Origin: Gonium pectorale
Lineage: Eukaryota > Chlorophyta > Chlorophyceae > Chlamydomonadales > Volvocaceae
Reading direction: 5' to 3'
Assembly (NCBI GenBank): GCA_001584585.1
Contig: LSYV01000018.1
Span: forward strand, 1,043,900 to 1,107,899
Length of the DNA stretch: 64,000 nt
The notes beneath the pieces were generated by a model. That model ran no database searches, was not told the origin of the DNA, and saw only the letters and a program-made list of their open reading frames with translations. Below, piece by piece: positions 37,771-49,000 of this stretch. The stretch's first letter is position 1. Every line of letters starts with the position of its first letter. Both the position numbers and the translations under genes were made by a program.

Positions 37771-37875
37771 CCGGTCTGCACTCTCCACCGGTCCGCGCTT
37801 CCACTCTGAACCCCGCCGGTCCGCACTCCAAAGCCCCTCGATCTGCACTACTCCCCCGGTCCGCAATGGTCCGCA
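37771..37875 (+). repeat. Irregular GGTCCGCA minisatellite
   Basis: The octamer GGTCCGCA or a one-to-two-base variant occurs about six times, at roughly 37773, 37790, 37818, 37841, 37858 and 37868, with spacings of about 10 to 28 bp. The spacers are C-rich and not conserved. It lies in the divergent upstream region, about 500 bp from the SBP start. Confidence 0.6.
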
Positions 37876-38401
37876 GTCCCGCACAAAATGCACTTGGCGC
37901 GGACGCACGCACGGACCGACGGACGCAGGCTTCCGGTAATCCGCGGCGGGGGCTCCGCCCAAAAATGTCAGACCGGACAGTAGCGCAGGCACGTGCCGAA
38001 CTGCTCCCTGATCCGACACCGGCGTCTGGGCGCCATGCATTGGCTTGCTCATCTGCCTCAGTAAGCCTGATGGCTGCATGATATACGTCCTCGCTTCGGC
38101 ATAAGTTCTGAGCAAGGCCGGCCTCCCTCCGCGGGGTCGGCCCAATTCGGCCCAAATCGGAATACAGCGCTCGTCCCACCCATATCTTTATGCTACCTCA
38201 ATACAGCACTCGTCCCACCATATCCTGATACGGGTTAGTGAGCCCCGCTTGCCGCCAGGCCCTCACTCCCACGTCCCACCGCGCTTCCACCACTTCCCAC
38301 TTGACTTCCCGATATCTCTTGAGTCATTTCTGCATCGGCCCGCATTCGATCGTCCAGCTCGCCGCATCTTCAGCTGGGAAAGCTGCAGGGTGTAGTTTGT
38401 G

Positions 38402-38815
38402 AAAAAAGAGAAATCTGCAAAGAAAGAGGGAGTCTGTCATGTCCCGTTGACGGCACAGCTAACCACAACAACCGTCTGCTGTGGAGGGGCTACAGCGGCA
38501 AGCCTCGCTCAGACCTATTCAGGAGAGCCTGCTCCGTCATGTGGACGCCTGACAAGGCCTGTACGGCGGGCCCGTAGCAGCCGACCGTATGTACAGGGGC
38601 GTGTGCACGCCCAGGATAAGCAGATTGGAAAGGCGGTTTCCCATCTCGCGAGCATACCTTTGCCGGTCGGAAGAATAGGGATGGGATCGGCTGTGCCGAT
38701 GGCAGCGACAGCGTCATGCCCGCTCTAGTACATGACAAGCCCACCTCTACAGTCACACACCCCCGAAGGCGCGACGTTTCCGGTAGGGTGGGCGGGTACA
38801 GAGCAAGACATGTGA
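38402..38815 (+). repeat. Dispersed repeat family, two degenerate blocks
   Basis: Block one (about 38402-38432) is A/G-rich, begins AAAAAAGAGAAATCTGCA, and closely matches 63654-63684. Block two (about 38739-38815) aligns with 63890-63970 through CCTCTAC, CACAC, GTTTCC, AGGG and GTACAG, but is more diverged. No coding capacity is seen. See the other copies at 49015, 52950 and 63654. Confidence 0.5.
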
Positions 38816-39390
38816 CCTTCGTACCCCCCCCCCAACCGAACGACCGGCTTTACCCGGTTGTCGAACTTCACCTGGTGGACCGCTAGTTGTCGAGGTCGAG
38901 CCGCGGTGGTGTCGTCGTCAAGGCGACAGTTACTAGACCGTCGTGCGCCCAGCCCGTCCACCCGGCTGTATAAGAAAACACGAAGTCAGGAGGCGTTGAG
39001 GCTGGCAGCGGTCAGGGGCATGTTACCATGGCGGCATGCAGAAGCAGACCAAAGCGCTCCCTTCCCAGCAGCTGAGCGCCGAAGGACCGTTTGTGACTGT
39101 CGGCGGAGCAGGCTGCTGGGTGGAGAGGCAGGCCCCCCCGGGAAGAGGGTACGGCGGGGGTCTTACAGGGGAAAAGAAGTGGGGGGAGGAGAACAGCCAC
39201 GGGGCAAGGACCCGAATGTGCAGGCGGCGGTCTGGAGGGCAGATCGCACCGCCTACAGGGGCACAGAGACAACACGAAGCAACCATGTGCAGGGTGTACG
39301 CAGAGGCAAGCAAGCAGTGGAGCGTCAAGGGTGTGCACCTTTGGGTCGCGACATCTAAGAGCAGTGCTGCTATCACAAGCCAGTGGTCAG

Positions 39391-39410
39391 GTACTATAAC
39401 ACTATAGTAC
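39391..39410. promoter_or_regulatory. 20-bp palindrome with two GTAC cores
   Basis: Two 8-base arms (GTACTATA and TATAGTAC) are perfect reverse complements around a 4-base ACAC centre. It ends 224 bp before the ATG of the 207-residue gene. GTAC is the known core bound by SBP domains, and the neighbouring divergent gene encodes one. Use as a binding site is inference. Confidence 0.4.
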
Positions 39411-39633
39411 TTCAAGTAGCGCACTTAGTTCCGAAGGAGGCGGCAGTTAGCGTTTACACGACAGCGACCCGACGACCTTGCTTGAAGTTCACTGCCACTT
39501 GCCCCACTACCGCAAATTAATTGTGTCGAAGTCACGAAGTCAGCCAGCCTGTACGCTAGATCACGCCATCACCGACAGTGCGCAGGCCCGCAGAAGCCAA
39601 ACACGTGCGCCTTCGGACCAGCTGGCAGCTGCG

Positions 39634-41516
39634 ATGGATTCTAGCTCAGACACCGCTGGTTCTGGCGCCCTGCCGACGGCAAAGGAGCCCGGAACCATTG
39701 AGCATCGCCCTCGAACCCGCGCAAAGCCTCCTATGCTCCCACAGACAGAGGCGGCTTTGAAAAGGACAGGACCGATCCCCGACCGCAATGCTGCTCCGCA
39801 GCTGTCGCGAGAGCAGGTGGCACGGTCGTACGATATCTTGGAGTCCAGACGCCTCGGGCCATATGCCGTCAAGTACGGTAAGCTCGCGGGACTGTGCCCG
39901 GTCCCCCTAGCTGCTCGGACACTGTCGTCAAGTGTCATAAGGGCAGTTGTAAGCCACACGATCAGGCAGGGGAGGCTCACGACAGCACCCGCGTGCAGGT
40001 CAAACCTGAGCCTGGAGGGCGCCTGGAGGGCCACCGCAGAGCGGTCGGGCTCAACACGCTCGCCAGCCTTCAGACCACTAACAGGCTCCGCGTTGCCCCC
40101 CTGCCATGATGACATTCAGGTTGCCTGGGTTCCGTCGGCCTGATCGCGTACACGTATCTGCGGGGCTTCTACCACCTGTCGCAGGTAGCGGTGTTGTACG
40201 GGGGCGGTGTACGGGGGCCTGCTGGTCGGTGAGGCGCGTAAGGACCGTCGTGGGACTATGCAACACACAGAACGCCATGGCATTGAAGCGAGATCTTCCG
40301 TCCCTGAGGTCCGGGACTCCCGCTGCTTAAACCCATGTGCGGGAGCCTCATGTCCCTCGTGACATGCGCACCCTGCAGAAGAACCGGGAGGCGTGGGTCG
40401 GCACGTTCCGGCAGCGTACGCTCATCTTGGTGAGTCCTGCGCCCAGGTCCATGCCCAGAAGCCCTGAAGGTGGCCAGGCCCAGCGATGGTGCCTTGCGCG
40501 TGCAGGGAGGGCAAGGATCTTTTTGCGGTGTAGGACACAACTGAGTCGAAGAGCACGCTTTCAAGCCATGGGTGCTTGGGCAGCATACGCAGCGCCTCTT
40601 GCGTACGGCCCATGCAGCCGAAACTGCCTATGTTCATGCGGCCTGTGGGTTGCGAGTGTAGGCCCGAACGCACTTCCTTACCAGACGCCCCATCGGCCAT
40701 CGCCAATCCGTTGCGCATCTTTCGCAATGGTCACGCTGTGTCAACCTCTTGCTGACCGACGGATCTATTTGTTTGTTTGGCCTCATTGACCAACAGGGAC
40801 CCCTAATCGCCATGTACGCGACGGCCAATGACGTGATCCCGTTGCCTTACAAGGATAAGGTTGAGGAGTGGCTGGGGCGGGGCGCGATCACCATGTACGA
40901 CATCGTCGCGGCGGAGCACACAGTCCGCAAGGCGCAGGTACGCCTGGGCTGCGGGAGCGGACTCGCGCAGGATCTTGTGCTTGGAACGAATGGGTGCCCG
41001 ACGGCAAGGTCGGCGATAGCTAAAAGACTTCCAAAGATAGGCGCATATAGCTCCTCAATCCCCGCTGAAGCAGGGATGGCGTTCCGTGCCTCCCCGCGTC
41101 AGTCTTCTCAGTACATGCTTCCCCCGACCCCGGCCCCGCCCTACTCGGACCTCGCAGGAGCTCCCGCTCGATGCCCAGGCGTGACCCGGGCCGCAAGCTG
41201 CGGTGCGGGTCGAGAGAGCGGCATCCAACGTCGCTCTGCGCAGAGCGTGTACAGATCTGCCGTGGCGCATGGCAGGGCGAGTGGTGGCAATCCTCTGGCT
41301 TCCAACCCATGCGTCTACGGATGGGGCCAGTAGCTGCTAGGAGATATTGGCGGTGCAGCGGCGTGGTCTTTGTGCCCTCCAGGTGCTTTGCAGGCCCTGC
41401 TGGACTTCTCACGGATCTCGCCGTTGGCGCGCCGCAGCCCACGGACCCATTCGCTGTTGGCGTGGACCAGTATGCATGCTCCTCGAGCCTGTGCTGGTGG
41501 GGTGATGGCTTCGTAA
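39634..41516 (+). CDS. Unrecognised 207-residue protein with two hydrophobic segments
   Basis: Predicted exons: 39634-39877, 40120-40184, 40379-40429, 40797-40937, 41394-41516; total 624 nt, all junctions in phase with standard GT-AG borders, ending at TAA. The N-terminal 70 residues are polar, with basic and Pro-rich stretches, and could include an organelle-targeting signal. Then come a hydrophobic stretch (CLGSVGLIAYTYLRGFYHLS), a polar loop with KNREAWVGTFRQR, and a second hydrophobic stretch (LILGPLIAMYATAND). The amphipathic DKVEEWLGRGAITMYDIV and a basic C-terminus follow. The two-helix hairpin with LSQ and RQR between the helices faintly recalls HIG1-domain mitochondrial proteins, but I do not claim membership. 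The gene diverges from the SBP factor. Confidence 0.6.
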
Positions 41517-43017
41517 GGCACACACCAGGCACGCTTGGCCAGCCACCTTGTTCAACTTGTATGATGGTCAGCCCGCCGACTGTGTGGCGAAGATAGGTGT
41601 GGATGAGCGCTGTTGGACATCGGGTGTGTGGGATGAATTTCTGACATGGTATTGGATGCATGTCTTACGTTGTAGGTCGGCCTTCGCCGAAGGCGCAACG
41701 GCCCTTAGGCACCGCGCTGGTGCAGGGAGGTACAGCGGATGCCTGACGGATTCGGTTGGCTTCAAAGTTGTACGTCAAGCCTGTAGGGTTCAGGGTGAAC
41801 ACCCCATCAGACGCGAATGCCGGGTGCCTTGGCCAGTGAGTCACCCCAGCAGGCTGTTGCCGACCTGCCGTGCTCGCTGTGATTGCAGCCGATTGCAGAG
41901 CGCGGCGCGGAGTGATGGCTCGAAAAGGATGGCGTTGGCGCAGAGATGACGGCGGTGCCTCGTCGCGGCGGATGCCGTGGCATCCGGTCTGAGTCAAACC
42001 TGCTGCCGATGAATTGGATGTAGCGGGTGTTGGTGCGCAACGCTCAGGCCCTCGCCTCGTGGGCATTGTCCCGTAGACCGCCGACCTCATGGAGATTATG
42101 GGACATTATTGATTACTGATAGAACGGTAATTGTTGCACCCGAGGCGGACATTCAGCCCGTGTGGATCTATGCCCACACTTCGGCACCAGGCGCTGAAGC
42201 AGGGTAGAGATGGCAATCATGCCCCTACCCACCAGCCGCCACTCGCATTTTGTCCATCCCCCCCGGCTTTGACGGACATGTAACCTGTAACATGTAATCA
42301 TGCGCATAACAGGAATCCATACGCGCAACGGCACACGAGGTGACGACCGAGGGCCGTGCCAGCCTGGCACGTCGAGCTGCATCAGGGGCTGCTCCCGGTT
42401 CCTATTGGACATTGTTGGAAGGCGCACATGCTCATCCTCGCCACGCATCCTCGCCCTCGCCCTCGCCGCACAACCCTGCGCGCGTGCCTACAGCTACCTC
42501 TTCATCCTGGGTCCCATAGCCGCAGCCGCGACCTGGACGACTGGTGTGTATGTCGAATGGTTGCGAATTTCTTGCCATGAGCGCTACCCCGACCACGGTG
42601 TATGCCTGCCACTTGACTCGTTCACTCGGCCCGCATGCACGCCCTGTATGCGCTTGCCTCCCTCGCGAAGCTCGTAAGAGCCGAGGGCAGCAAGATGCTG
42701 GCAGCTGCACGGCCCAAGCATATGCCTGCTGCTCGCCGGCATGAACCGTAAGCAAGAATGCCGCAACCAACCGCCGCAACCAACCATCCAACGGTACAAC
42801 ACTACATCCTCACCGCAGCTCAGTTGTGCTCGTCCCGCATATCAATGAAACGGGCAGACCAGACCGATGCCGGCCACTAGTCCACCTGCTCAGCACGCCC
42901 CATGGGTCATCACGTGTCCTCGTATCCCGTCACGGGACCCTTGCCCACATAAAACGCTTAGTTGCGTTGTCCCTCCTGTCTGCCTGCGCCTTCCAAAGCC
43001 GATTTCCTGCTGCCTTT
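41517..43017. other. Convergent intergenic region (207-residue gene and CotH gene 3' ends)
   Basis: No exon was supported. The plus-strand gene probably ends near the triple TGTAA array at 42279-42297, giving a 3' UTR of about 770 bp. No minus-strand TGTAA was seen within 1 kb of the CotH stop. A short frame around 41551-41600 reading LFNLYDGQPADC looks exon-like but cannot be joined in phase to the upstream gene. Confidence 0.5.
42279..42297 (+). terminator. Three TGTAA polyadenylation motifs in a 7-bp array
   Basis: TGTAA occurs at 42279, 42286 and 42293, exactly seven bases apart. It lies about 760 bp after the TAA of the 207-residue gene, with no other plus-strand copy seen between. It probably acts as that gene's polyadenylation signal. 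Confidence 0.55.
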
Positions 43018-46000
43018 TCACTTCATGCTGATGTTCAGGCGATGCACGGATGCGCCGGAGGCATCCAGCAGCTCCAGGGCCCCACCCGCCGCACCATCGC
43101 CCGCAGCAGCAGTTGGTTGCAGCGGCCCCAGGACGACCAGCCCCATGCCGCCCTTGGGCGCCTGGCTGCGCTGCCGAAAGGCCGCGACATCCGCCACGAC
43201 GTAGGCGCTTGAGGATGCCGGTATGGCGGCGCCTGCAATGTGGGTCATTCGGCAAGGCGCGCCCAACGAACCCGAGCTGTTCACTTGCGGCTCAGCGGAC
43301 ACGTCACGCCATATCGTGTAATTGACAGGACGCGTAGTATGTGCGGCGAAGTATGGGGCTAGAAGGCTGGAGCTGAGCCTGATGCTGCCCTTGTGTTGGC
43401 TGGTGTATGTGTTTGCTGTGCACGATCTCGTACGACACCAGTGTACGGTAGGCGCTGGCCAGGTATTTAGGCCTTGCTTGCACTGGTCGAGCTGTCGCTC
43501 GACACGTTTGCTCTAGCGGACACACACATGTGTCGCGTGCACTGTTATGACCTTTAAAAAAGGCTACGGTGCAGAGCTTGTGTAAGAGCTGACCACTCAT
43601 CGTCATGTAGCGTCGAGCCGGGGCCGCGCCGCCGCTTCCAGGCGCGCCGCCTGTGCACACTGCACTCGCGCTACACTACGCACTCCGCGTTGTGCACCTT
43701 TCCTTTGTCGAGCGACCAGTTGTGTGCGCCAGCTGTCCGCCATATGCACGTTACGCGATACGTCATGACAACGTATCGACTTCCACTAGATCAGTGATAC
43801 CACGCTGCAGGGGACATGCTACGGGTCAGGAGTCGCTTTGTGACACATACTCCAACGGAGATGGGCTCCGTCTGTGTTTGCACCTTGTCCTTGACTTCAA
43901 AGCTCGAAAGCGGGCGCAGTGGAGGGGTGCATCCACAGAAACAGGGTCGCAGTGGAGCGCAGTCGTCGCAGCACCCACGCAAGAACGGGGTTCCCTTCTC
44001 GCACCCGCAACCCAGCTTCTTTACGCACCAGGCGGGAAGGTGAAGGAGGTTGCGCCACGCAGCGCCCACCCCGACATATCCACCGCGAAGGGGTTGGCGT
44101 TGGCCACCTCCACGAAGTCCTCCTTCGGGCTGCTGGCGCCCCGGCCGTAGCGCGACACGCTGAGGGCCACCTGCGACACGCGGCACCGCAACCAGCATGA
44201 CCCAGCAGCCAACCATGGAAGTAAGCATGAGATCCACACATACAGGGCTGTTTTTTGTGGCGGAAGGTGCGCGTGGGCGTGCCAGGCACGTGCTACATGT
44301 CCGTGGCGGACAGATACAGTAACAACGCATTCGATCGGAACACAACGGCCATGACTCCATCCGCATATGACAACTGGATTAGCGGCGGGGCTAGCCTGCG
44401 CCCGCCTGCACGCACGTGCCTGCTGCGGCTGTCGCTCGGGCAGCAGCGGCCTGCGGCCCGCGGGGCCGTAGAGCGAGCCCAGCAGCTGCTCGGTGCGGAT
44501 GGGCAGGAACTCGGTGGTAATTTGCTGGTAGCCGCGGTCAATGGATATGCCTGCGTGGGCGGGCGGGTGGGGAGGCAAGGAGGGTCGGGTCCTTGCGGCG
44601 TGCCGCGGATGTGCGTGCGCAGGTCGGGATGTCGGAGCGGGGCGAACATGGCATTGGCTGGTGTGACGAGCAGGGCTTGCGAGCCTGTCCGCTTGCGGTC
44701 TCGCGTACCGGCGGGCGGGTCGCGGGGATAAAATCGGGACTTGCAAGCGCGGGGCAGGAAGCACGATGCGGGAGTTCACGGAAAGCCGCGGGCGGCGGTG
44801 AGGCTGCGCAGCCGCAGAAGGAGGCCAGCCGCCGCTATGCTGGCCGCCCTCGCATGCCACCCGTCCCTGTGATGCATGCCCCGTACAAGGGGGCAGCTGC
44901 AAAGAAAGAGGCGCTGACCTGAATTCCAGGTCTTCGCATCCAGGTCTGCCAGTGGCTTGATGCGCGCGTGCGTCTCGTTGGCGTACTGCATGCACGGCAT
45001 CATATACGACAGTGAGCACGACGCACGCGGAATGGCGTGGCTTTGTGGCGTGCATGCTGGTCCGGGAGGTGCGGCTATGCCTCTCGAGTTCTTGAATCCC
45101 CCCTGGCTCCGGGGCGTCGCACGCGACGCGGCGCTACCAGTCAGCACCCGGGCAACAACATGCCCCGCTGCGGCGGCCCCGTGGCGGGCTGGACCGACTG
45201 GACCGAACCTGCGCAATGAGTCCCCCGCCCAGGTACTTGTCAGCCAGCGTCCTGAGCCGCCGCAGGTACAGCGAGCGGGTGACGTTGACGTCTGCGAGCA
45301 ACACGGGAGAGGCGCTCAGCCGAGTGGGCTTGCGGGCGCGGGGTGCGGGAGGAAGGGTGTGTGTGTTCCCTTTTTCCCCTTTCCTTGCAGCTCTACGTAT
45401 GTTTGTGGTATTGGCCCCGAGCGGACATGGGCCAAATGGATGGTACGGCTGCCTGCCGCGCCCGGCTGCAAGCCCAACGCAGAGAAGCACAGAAACGCCG
45501 GTACGTCCCAGCAGGCGGATACAGCATGATGCTATGTGTCTTAGGGCGATCTAGGCCGAATGGAAAGCCCTGCTGTACTCCCAATGCCCAATGCAATGGG
45601 AGTATTACCCTTCCATTGCTCTTGTCGCTTTGGCAACTCGCGCAGCGGAGAAAGGATTGCACGGACGTACCCAGCAGCGCGTCGTACAGGTGATTGTACG
45701 TCCCGAGCGGACCGTTGACGCTCGCCTCGCTGACCGTTGACCGGTCGGGGTCCGCCCACCCGCGCGGTGTCGGGAACTGCAGCAGTAGGCGGCATTCAGG
45801 GAGGCCCGGATCATCTGTACGCACGCGAAACGCCTCCTAGCGGTCCCTTGCATTACACCAACGCTCGCCACGCCTACCTGGGTGATGTTCGGCCCCGCAG
45901 CCTTGTACGCATACGCGCCGCCACCGGCGGAGGTGCTGGCCGCGCCCGCGCGGCGCCGTGCGCGCGCCTCCGACTGCAGCAACGCCCGCCCCTGCAGTCC

Positions 46001-49000
46001 GAGCCGCGACGCGGCCACTCCTGGCGCTGCCGTTAGCCCCATCAGCAGGCGCTTGGAGCCCTGCTTACGTACGGCGGGGCCCTCGTACGACATCTTGACG
46101 GTGGTGGGCCCCCACGGCGTCATCCGCATCAGGTCCTGCGGATGTGGACTCGGCCGCGGTGAGGCCGGTCGCACGCACCACACCTTCTCTCCAGCCTCCT
46201 TCACACTTATGGCTAGGCAGTAGGGTAGCATTGTAGCATGCTTAGACCTAGCTGCCCAGTGGCTGCAGTCCGGGTCGGTGTCCGTTAAGCCCTGAGTTCC
46301 TGCCCACTCCCGTACGTCACCGCACCTCTGAAGTGTCCCTCTGCCGTACCTGGGGATGCTCCGAGTCGCAGTACAGCGGGCTGTTCCACTGCTCACAGGC
46401 CAGCACGCAGTAGTTGGGCCCCGGGCTGCCGCCCAGACCGTTATCCTGGCCAAAGGAGCCGTCCATGTCCCAGGGCAGCCTGATCGCACGCAGGCGCGGG
46501 GGGCGGGGCGGGGCAACGGCCAAGCGGGGGAAGGGCGCAGCGCGCGGGCGCGGGGGTCGCGAGCCGAGGATCGACATACTGAGTGGCGAGGCCGCTGCTA
46601 CTGCTGCTCGCGGATGGAAGGGCTCTACCTCTAGTATGCCACGCCCCGGGGGAGCCTGGTCACACGCAGGGGGAGTGGTGCGGGTTAGGGCAGCAGGTGG
46701 CCAAGCAGGCGGGGGCAGGGGCGCCAGACTGGTGGCGGTGGTGGGGCCGTGGGCGGGAGGAAGAGGGAGAGTCGTGGCAGTCATGTGACCCTGCGGTACG
46801 TTGGGCAGGGTCTGGCACGCTACCGACCCAAGTCTCAGAGCCTGGAAGACGCAAGCGCGTGCCGCACGTCCAGCCGCGCCGCGCCGCGCCGCGCCGCCCG
46901 GGGCGCATGCCCGACCGCGCCCTGCTACGATTGCGGCGCGTGCCCCAGCGGTCCTTCCCCGCAGCGTATCAGCGTGAGGCACCGCTTGACGAGTCCTCGC
47001 GCTCTCCCGGCCCCCTCCGGGGCCCCACACCTGCAGCCCCCCTCCCTCGTAACGCCTCACATGTACCACTCCCGGCTGCCGGGGTGCATGTACATGAAGA
47101 AGTTCTTGGTGCACCGGTCCATGTTGTTCACCACAGCCTGGGCCGCCAGGTTGTTGATGATCTGCGGGTGCGGGTGCGGGTGCGGGTGCGGGTGCGGGTG
47201 CGGGTGCGGGTGCGGGTGCGGGTGCGGGTGCGGGTGCGGGTGCGGGCACACCCGGGGCTTAGCTGCGGCAGCCGGCCAAGGGGGGGAGGCCAGCGGGAAT
47301 TCTCGTGCGCCTGCGATGCATGAGGCCATTGCACGGTGTACGGTGTACGGTGTGCGGTGCGCACAAACACACCGCCACTGCCGCCGTCACCTGGGGCAGG
47401 TTGAGGGCGTCAAAGACGAATTTGGAGCGCGGCACCGGTCCCCCGCCGGCCAGGCCGCGGGACAGGTTGGCGAGCAGCTGCCAGTCTTCGTCCGCCTGAT
47501 TCCTGCGGCAGTCAGCAAGTGGCGCGCACACGGACACGTAGGCCAGCGCTGCGAGCGGTTGGTGAGGACTGCGCGCGCGACCCCACGGAAGCTCCCAGCT
47601 CCCTCTCTCAGCTGAAGGCCACGTGCTCCCGCGTCTTGCGATCCCCCCTGCCCTACTGCCCCACACACCTCGCACGCCCCACGTGTCTGGGCCGCCTGCA
47701 CCAGTCCCTGCTCAAGCAACCCCCTTCCGTTATCGGCGTCGAGCATCTGTAAGTATTCTCCCAACATGGCTCAGTAAAAAAGAGAAGCAGAAACGTATCC
47801 TCCGCGTCCCCCTCCCCTCCCCTCCCCGCCTCTGCGTCGCTGCTCGCCTGTTCTCCTTCTCCCAGTACGAGGGCATCTCGTCAACGGGCAGGTCCCAGCG
47901 CAGGTTGCTCAGCTCGCCGCTCACGCTCTTGAAAAGCGGACCCGAGGCCGGAAGGCCGTGGCGCTGGTGTCAAGGGTTGGGGGTGATGCGGGGAAGAGCC
48001 ATGTCGATGTCGGAGGCTCAGAGTTTGCGGTCAAACAACATTTGAGCGACAGCGCCGCTGCGGGCGCCGCGTACGGCCTGTGCGTTTGGCCCCGTCACGC
48101 GTGCAGTGGCTGTGCTCCAGCGTACACCGCCTCGATCCGGCCCCAGGCGCAGTGGCTGTCGTCGCTCATTAAGCTGGGCGGTTCGCCCGCACCACAAGCC
48201 ACTCGTACGCGAGGCACATGTGTGTGACTCGTACGACATGTACGACGCCTTAAGCTCGCTGCCCTAAGCTCACTGCCCGGTGCACCATCCGTGGGAGCAC
48301 CGCATTGAGGTGCCCACCTTGAGGTACGCGCTATCGAGGATCTCCACGAACGAGAACAGGCCGTAGAACTTGCCATTGAGGCGCACATGAAGGTAGAACG
48401 AGTACGGTGCAATCACGCCGGCGTCGCGCATGACCTGGGGCGGGCGGGCGGGCGACCGGTGGTGAGAAGGATATGTGTGGCTGCTTCGCCCGAGGCACAA
48501 AGAGGCGCCGCGGTTAGGGGGGACAACCGGGGCTCCTAGGGCGGGAGAGACCTGCGCGGTTCGCGCGCCGCGGTTAGGGGGGACAACCGGGGCTCCTAGG
48601 GCGGGAGAGACCTGCGCGGTTCGCACGGGGGCCCGAGCTGGCAGGAAGGGGAGCGGGGAGGCAGGACGCCAGGACCCCTCGAGACTTCTCCGCCCGGTCA
48701 GCTACCTGCAAAGCCAGCGGCTCCTTCATGTAGCTGCGTTCTCCCAGCTCGAACCTGGATGCAAGCCGAAGAGAGGGCTTTGGGGACAGAGAGGCAGCCT
48801 TCAGCAGCCCGCACCGTTGACGGTACACCGATCCGCATCTGTCAACCCACAACAATTGACAACCGACAAGTGCGAAGGCACGAGCTCTTGACGCCGTGTG
48901 AGTGGGCGCAACAAATCTGACCTGGCGCTGCAAGCGGGCGGTGGGACGTTGCGCAAGCCAACTCCCGCGCTAGAAGGACTGCAGCCTGCCTGCAGTCCCG

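Larger units (their letters stand above)
37274..39633. other. Divergent intergenic region: shared upstream DNA of the SBP and 207-residue genes
   Basis: About 2.4 kb with no supportable exon. Contents seen: two GTAC cores 12 bp apart at 37646-37649 and 37658-37661, about 375 bp upstream of the SBP start; a GGTCCGCA-type minisatellite (37771-37875); a 39-bp-offset imperfect direct repeat at about 38161-38230; dispersed repeat fragments (about 38402-38432 and 38739-38815); and a GTAC palindrome at 39391-39410. Confidence 0.6.

Noticed and set aside
41551..41600. Exon-like frame LFNLYDGQPADC as a continuation of the 207-residue gene
   Set aside because: Its phase does not match the preceding exon, whereas 41394-41516 joins in phase and ends in a stop.
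47057..47370. Poly-His-Pro and poly-Arg-Thr frames
   Set aside because: They are translations of the (GCGGGT)n microsatellite. The real coding use is only the exon edge beside it.
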